Assembly (NCBI GenBank): GCA_009760855.2
Contig: WPIO01000028.1
Location: 2,469,001 to 2,533,000, forward strand
Direction: 5' to 3'
Length of the DNA stretch: 64,000 bases
Origin: Cristatella mucedo
Lineage: Eukaryota > Bryozoa > Phylactolaemata > Cristatellidae
How positions within the stretch are numbered: the first letter of the stretch is position 1; each line of letters begins with the position of its first letter. Of this stretch, positions 58,542 through 64,000 are shown piece by piece. The notes below the pieces were generated by a model. It did no database searches, was not told the DNA's origin, and was given only the letters and a program-made list of their open reading frames with translations. A program made the position numbers and the translations under genes.

Positions 58542-60688
58542 GTGAGCACACTTCGATGGCTGGCGTTTGCGAAAGCATTCACTCGCACATCCGAAGGCAT
58601 TCGTTGCCGGGATAGCCATCGCGGCAGCATCGCAAGCAACGCGATTGTCACCCTGATCGGCAAGCAAGTTTGATGCATTGCTGAGGGTTAGTGCACGATT
58701 GATGCACGATTCAAGTGGCATTTTGCAAAGCTCCAGTACTAGAGCGTAGTACAAAGAGGAGGGCCGGGTGCCTTTCGGAAGCCAGCGGCTTAGCATCATG
58801 AGTGATCCACGGTTCATGCCATGCTGACGTAGGTAGGCTTACGGCTTTCCGAGCTGCTGCAGCCACGTCTTAATTCTTCACTTGACTGTAGCAGCTACGA
58901 CCAAGGGCTGCTGCAGTTCGAAGGTTCGCTAGCAGGGCTTGGTCATCGGTTGACGCGTGTGATCTAAAGTAGATGAAACAAGCGTTTATGTTAATTGCAA
59001 AAACAAAACATTAGGTGGACAATATGGAAACACTTATTGAAGCCGATCGTAAGAGCTGAGTTGGAAGGCATTCCTGTCAATGCCGGTCACTCAGGTAGCT
59101 CCATATCTTGTTCCGAGACTTTGAAGGCCGTAATATTTTACTCCCGTCTCTCCTGCAAGCGCTAGCCTTCTTCAACCGGAAAATCTTCCCTACGAGTGCA
59201 TGTATTTATTCACTTTCACTCTAGGATTTCTAGTGCTATCGTCTATTGATACCCGATAGCCGAGCATAGATGGACTTTCCAGGTTTTACCAACTCGTTGC
59301 GCCTGCTTGGTTTAGTCGCTATGCCGTCTGCTGATGTAAGCCGTCGCTGGCCCTCATGGACTCAGGTCGTGCTGCTCGCGAGGCCGACAAGGCACGTGTC
59401 TCCTGCTCTCTACCAAAGCTCTCGGCTGTGCTCCAGGCCAAGGTCGGCTGCCGGGCCTCAGGCATACTTGCTAAATTCTCTTTACATTGTGGCTTCTCGC
59501 TTCAGATTCAGAACGCAGCGAGCACGGGGCCGGCTATCAATGCCACTTTGCAAAATCCAGAGTGGGAAATTGTGTTGGCCGATGCGAAGGCCGTCTGTGC
59601 GATTTGAGATTGAGACTCTGTCATGGTTAGCAAGAAGCCTTGACCTTTGAATCATTTAATAAGAGCAAGGCTGAGCTCCTCAGCAGACAGCTCGGACCGA
59701 GAGCCGGCTGCAGGTTACCTAGCTGCAGGTTGAGCCGGACCCTGAGGATCGGCGTGCTCCAGCCAGCCAGCCGCCCTCCAGCCAAGCCCTCCAGCCAAAC
59801 GTTGTTTATCGTCTGAGCCTCCGCCTTGCGGCCATGTGCTAGCCATTAGTCTGAGCCGGGCCCTGGCGGCTGCAAAGAGCCAGCTCCTTGTGTTACAGCA
59901 GTCGCCTCTGCCGCCACCGCAGCCGGGGAGCCAGCGAGCAGTAGCAGCAGCAACAGCAGCTCGACCAACGTCAGCAGCAATGGTGGCAGCAGAAGCGGCA
60001 CGGCCGCCGCTGCGAGCAGTGTGGTCGCCGCCGCCGATGCATCGGGTGACAAGCCGAGTGCACCAGCAGCTGTGGCCCGGGTGAATGGCAAGAAGCCGGC
60101 AGTCGCCAGCGCAGCATCGGGGGCGGCGGCACCGAGAGCTGGCCAATCCTCAGCCGTCGTCATTCCCTCGGTAGCCACAGTACTTCCGGCGGCTGCTGCC
60201 GAGTCTGCAACTGCAGTGGGTGCCGCCGTCGCCGCCAGTGTCTCGGCCAGCGTAAGTTTTCTCTAGCCGATAGAGAGGGCGGAGCTTTTGGCAGAGGCGC
60301 AGCCAGCTCATCTTGTTCGGTACTGTGTGGCCAGGCCAGCATGCTGGTTAGCACCCTGACGTCACAGGTCGTTGCAAAGGCTGGCAAGGTGACCAAGGCT
60401 GGCAAGGTGGCCAAGGATGGCAAGGTTGAAGCAGGAGGAGCTGCTTCTACTGCAGCTGCTGCTGCCATCGTCACCCCTGCAACTGCTGCTGCCATCGTCA
60501 CCCCTGCAGCTGCTGCTGCCATCGTCACCCCTGCAGCTTCTGCTGCCACCGTCACTCCTGCAGCTGCTGCTGCCACCCGTGCAGCGGCAGCAGCAGTCGA
60601 TGTGACAGCTGTAGCCACAACAACAATCAACATCCCCCCCAGCAAAGTGCTAAAGCAAGCCAACAACGGAAGCCTGGCCTCTCAAAAG
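58352..60688 (+). CDS. ER signal-anchor protein, p180/kinectin-like, 5' part
   Basis: Proposed join 58352-58541, 59899-60251, 60335-60688 and onward, with matching phases (1, then 0, then 0), giving 299 codons before the window edge. Residues 4-22 form one hydrophobic helix (LLLVGVGVCLLIAGVLVTV) after a very short N-terminus. QEFEDVVDKQ and a run of lysines follow, the layout of ribosome-binding protein 1 and kinectin, where a membrane anchor is followed by 'EE.L.KQ' and Lys-rich sequence. Exon 2 is Ser/Ala-rich, and exon 3 has Lys/Gly repeats then a 9-residue Ala/Val/Thr/Pro repeat. In that family the protein sits in rough ER and binds ribosomes or motors through a long coiled coil, not visible here. 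The assignment rests on layout more than identity. Confidence 0.5.
58542..59898. other. p180/kinectin-like gene, intron 1
   Basis: 1.36 kb with no shared repeat noticed. Two overlapping plus frames at 59270-59650 were considered as an extra exon, but no similarity and no phase need support them. Confidence 0.4.
59899..60251 (+). CDS. p180/kinectin-like gene, exon 2
   Basis: Acceptor TTGTGTTACAG and donor AGC|GTAAGT. Low-complexity Ser/Asn/Gly, then Ala-rich, with ARVNGKKPAVASA in the middle. Reads in frame with exon 1 by phase. Confidence 0.6.
60335..60688 (+). CDS. p180/kinectin-like gene, exon 3, with coding repeats
   Basis: Acceptor GTGTGGCCAG after an 83-bp intron; donor AAAAG|GTACAA. 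It starts ASMLVSTLTSQVVAKAGKV, has three Lys-rich units of the KAGKV type, then four 27-bp units (60455-60562) encoding AAAAIVTPA-like repeats, and ends LKQANNGSLASQK. No following exon was recognised before 64000. Confidence 0.6.
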
Positions 60689-61410
60689 GTACAAGTGGCT
60701 TGCCTGCACAGGTTCACCTATGCAGTGCCAGTGTCAGCTGACTCCCCTTGGCCTGCTGGCTGGCTGTTTAATGCCACTCTAGCCGGTTGCCTGTTAAAAG
60801 GTCGGTTTATGTGGAAGAGGACACTGCTCTCCTCTGTAGTGTTTTCAAGCTTGATGGTCAGCCCCGTAGCTCCCTCCTCCTTCCTCCCTCGAGCAGGCTA
60901 GCCCCCCCAGCTCTGTGCATGGTGGCTGTTCAAGCCAGTAGAGTAAAGATGGTGCTTCATTAGCTGGTGGCAGTGGCAGCAGCACAGCTGCAGCAATGTA
61001 TAATGCCTGCCCTTTGGCAGCCGAGATTGGATGTGACTCACATGTGGGGTCGCCGTCTGTGTGCCTGGCTCAACCTTACTATTTAGAGCAACAGAGGGAG
61101 AGTCTGATCGCAGAACGGAGCTTTAATGTTACGATTGATCTTCAGCCGCCGGTCGGTGTGTACTTGCTTTGATCAGCATTTTTATTATTTGATGGCACAT
61201 TTTCCAGGCTTGATAAGGTAGTTGGTATCGTTTGATCCACACCGATTTGGCCTGGGCAGCTGAGCACTACATAACTGCCACTATGATGCTCACTGACTAG
61301 CATTTTAAATTTAGTTTTTAGTATGTACAGCCTAGCATCAAAAACAGTAAGCAACTCACAGATAAAGCGAGATGGCACTTAAGTATGTGGAAATAGGCCT
61401 GAATGCCCTT
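60689..61410. other. Unassigned, probably intron 3 of the preceding gene
   Basis: Nothing recognised. Confidence 0.4.
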
Positions 61411-61480
61411 GTGGGTCCCCCGCCCAGGAGGTAGGATTCTCCCTCTTCACGACCCTCCACGTCGCTGGTTCGAGTCCTCA
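61411..61480 (+). mobile_element. tRNA-like SINE head
   Basis: GCCCAGGAGGTAGGATTCTC and GCTGGTTCGAGTCCTCAG give A-box-like and B-box-like motifs at tRNA-like spacing. No cloverleaf could be drawn convincingly. Confidence 0.45.
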
Positions 61481-61570
61481 GTATGTAAGGCTCTACTGAC
61501 GTATTGATGTAGCAATGGCTACACCTGGCTTGGTTTGGCCCTCTTGCATGCTTTGTACTGCAAATATATA

Positions 61571-61700
61571 ATTCATTTGTATAGCGCTCCAAGAGAACTT
61601 ACTCTCTATTCAGGCGCTTCACATATGCAGCAGGGCTCGAGCCCACGACCTCAGCCAGACCTTGGTCGGGGCGAGCACCTTATGCACCTGGGACGAACCA
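61571..61700 (-). mobile_element. tRNA-derived SINE, type B (L2-like tail)
   Basis: On the minus strand: CCCAGGTGCATAAGGTGCTC, GGTCGTGGGCTCGAGCCC, then TGTGAAGCGCCTGAATAGAG, AAGTTCTCTTGGAGCGCTAT and an AT-rich end. The head-tail junction is clear. Confidence 0.75.
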
Positions 61701-62218
<518 letters not shown>

Positions 62219-62413
62219 CACATATATTGTATCTCCGTTTGTAACTCCACAAAACGAAAAAGACTATGTGGCGTTGCCCAGGTTTTGCATTGTGCACTCA
62301 CAGCCTAAGCTGCTTTCGGTACGCATTCGGTAACCAACAGACTTCATCTCATGCAGCAAAGAGAAAGTGGGAAGCATAGCAGAATCCGGAGAGCAGTTGA
62401 GGTAGCGAGTAGC

Positions 62414-62920
62414 ATAATAATAATAATAATAATAACGCACTTGATAAAGCGCCCTCAGAGAACTTAATCTCTTTCTAGGTGCTTTACATTTGCTGCAAAG
62501 GGAAATGCGATTGAATGGTAAGTAAAATCATGCTTGAAAACAAACAAAATGAATAATATGGTTAGGGGTGACATGCACAGGGTCAGCATGCAAATGTGCT
62601 TAGTGGCAGCATGCACAGTGTCAGCACGCATAAGCATATGAACGACGAATCACAGGGACCCACTAAATGCTGTCTTAAATAGGTGTGTTTTTAAGTTCCT
62701 TTTAAATGTGGTCAGGTCAGGGGATGTTCTGATGCAAGTCGGGAGGAAGTTCCAGGCTTTGGGAGCATACGAACTAAATGCACAGTCTCCAAAGGATTTG
62801 AGGTTTGTACGAGGTATTGGTAGACTGGTGGATTCCGAAAATCGGGCGGTACGATACTGGGCCTGGTTGGGGAGTCGATCTGAGAGATAGGCTGAAGCCA
62901 AAGAATGAAGTGACCTAAAG
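62414..62920 (-). mobile_element. L2-like retrotransposon, 5'-truncated
   Basis: The left end is (AAT)n plus GCACTTGATAAAGCGCCCTC. The minus frame 62650-62901 encodes the last 80 residues of the RT ORF (LSDRLPNQAQYRTARFSEST, FGDCAFSSYAPKAWNFLP, HLFKTAFSGSL) without a break. The UTR is very close to the copy at 49045, so it is a recent insertion, truncated at 62920. Confidence 0.9.
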
Positions 62921-62947
62921 GCAGCAAGAGAGTAGTCGTAAATATAA

Positions 62948-62950
<3 letters not shown>

Positions 62951-62983
<33 letters not shown>
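62951..62983. repeat. (TG)n microsatellite
   Basis: About 16 TG units, 30 bp beyond the truncated L2. Confidence 0.9.
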
Positions 62984-62984
<1 letters not shown>

Positions 62985-64000
62985 ATCATGTGTGTGTTAA
63001 GGTCATCCCTTGAATTTTTACAAAGAAAAGGTAAAGGCCACCAAACACCTGTAGCAAATGGAGAACTACTTCTGAGCTTAAATCGTATTTAACTGCTATG
63101 CCTTACGCAAAATACTAAGAAAGTAAGGCTTGTGCTCGTCAAAAACCATTTTTCCTCACAGCCATTGCTCTGTCTGTGTTAATTGTCTTCCATGTGCTTT
63201 TGCCTCTGCTGCAACTGTGCAGCTTCTTTTCCGATATGTGTTAAGTACCTTTAAATAGATCTGGTTCTGCTAGTGAACTGTAGAAATGTTTTACTATTGA
63301 TATTAATATAATTGGTGACCCAAAATACGACATGACTGAAGCAACTCCGGATAGTCTGAATCGGCGACTACCAAAAGCTAAATGTAGCTTAAGCTGTATG
63401 CACAGAGTTTAACATCTGTTACCCATGTTTTAGACACGGTAATGTTTTCGACACGATTTACAGGTTTCAGCATAGCCTTGCATAGAATAAGACCTAAGAA
63501 CATAGAAGTAAGCTAAAAAGCAAACCTACCAAATGCACAGAAATTCAAATCTATGATTAGATATGATGCTGTTAAGCAAACGTGCTTATCTTCGAAGAGT
63601 CAGTGCTTGTGCTTGATGTCAATGCTCATGTCTGAAGAATCTTGTTCTAGCATCTAGACCTCTGTTTCGTTGACGGCTATTCAGCTGACTTTCAGCTCAA
63701 GTTGTGCATACGAGGTTTATTGATAGCTTCAATGCTGCATCCTGTCTACAAAATACCTTAGTGGTATGATGTGCTAAATCAACCTAATATTCCTCAGTTT
63801 TATTAGCTAACAAGCTCCGAATGTAGAAGTTGAGACAATATTAGAATAAGTCCAAGAAATGGCCAGGGAAGGCATGTGTATGCCGGGAATGTGGAGTTGC
63901 TGCCTCGTTAGGGCGACTCCAGCCTCAATACCCAGCCTGCTCAGAGGACCAATTGCCTTTAGTTTTGCTCGTTTACCAGTCCCAGTTGCCGGTCAAGTAT
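62984..64000. other. Unassigned DNA to the right edge
   Basis: No exon or shared repeat recognised. Confidence 0.4.

Noticed and set aside
59270-59650. Two overlapping plus frames as an extra exon of the p180/kinectin-like gene
   Set aside because: Exons 1 and 2 already join in phase; the frames show no similarity or composition match.

Overview
This is nuclear DNA from a multicellular animal, most likely an invertebrate. The genes are split by introns of about 90 bp to 5.8 kb. The proteins are animal signalling and ER families. Intergenic and intronic DNA is packed with L2/CR1-like non-LTR retrotransposon pieces, tRNA-derived SINEs and long GA, CT, CA and TA microsatellites. The species cannot be named from the sequence. 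There are no bacterial operons, CRISPR arrays or phage genes.

Layout. 1-3.7 kb: a degenerate ~300-bp tandem repeat, then copy A of a ~2.4-kb duplicated segment, ending beside two linked hairpins. 4.0-5.2 kb: an intronless rhodopsin-like GPCR (+). 5.8-7.4 kb: CT and CA microsatellites. 7.4-9.0 kb: a CpG-dense stretch that looks like the 5' flank of the next gene. 9.0-44.6 kb: one protein kinase D gene (+), rebuilt here as 19 coding exons with matching splice phases (849 codons plus stop). It runs in order through an N-terminal ubiquitin-like region, C1a, the first half of C1b, an acidic linker, a PH domain and a complete Ser/Thr kinase domain. Its introns hold copy B of the duplication (intron 1), a 25-bp satellite, a 42-bp minisatellite, several L2 copies, SINEs and a TA palindrome. 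46.48 kb: a palindromic poly(A) signal that could serve the kinase gene and a minus-strand gene whose last exon is at 47.15-47.51 kb. 49-58 kb: L2 and SINE pieces in otherwise unassigned DNA. 58.35-60.69 kb: the first three exons (+) of an ER signal-anchor protein with a Lys-rich segment and a 9-residue coding repeat, tentatively p180/kinectin-like, continuing past the right edge. 61-64 kb: tRNA-like and SINE pieces, a CA tract and a truncated L2.

How the genes relate: PKD is activated by diacylglycerol and PKC downstream of G-protein-coupled receptors, and the window holds both a GPCR and a PKD. Proximity in an animal genome does not show that they work together.

Most notable points: no exon was found for the zinc-binding second half of C1b; two kinase-gene introns appear to be GC-AG by phase and homology; the duplication has near-identical cores inside much more diverged flanks; an in-frame 14-codon minisatellite lies in the intron where the C1b half should be; and some SINEs join a tRNA-like head to an L2 tail. 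No wholly new biological system could be supported.
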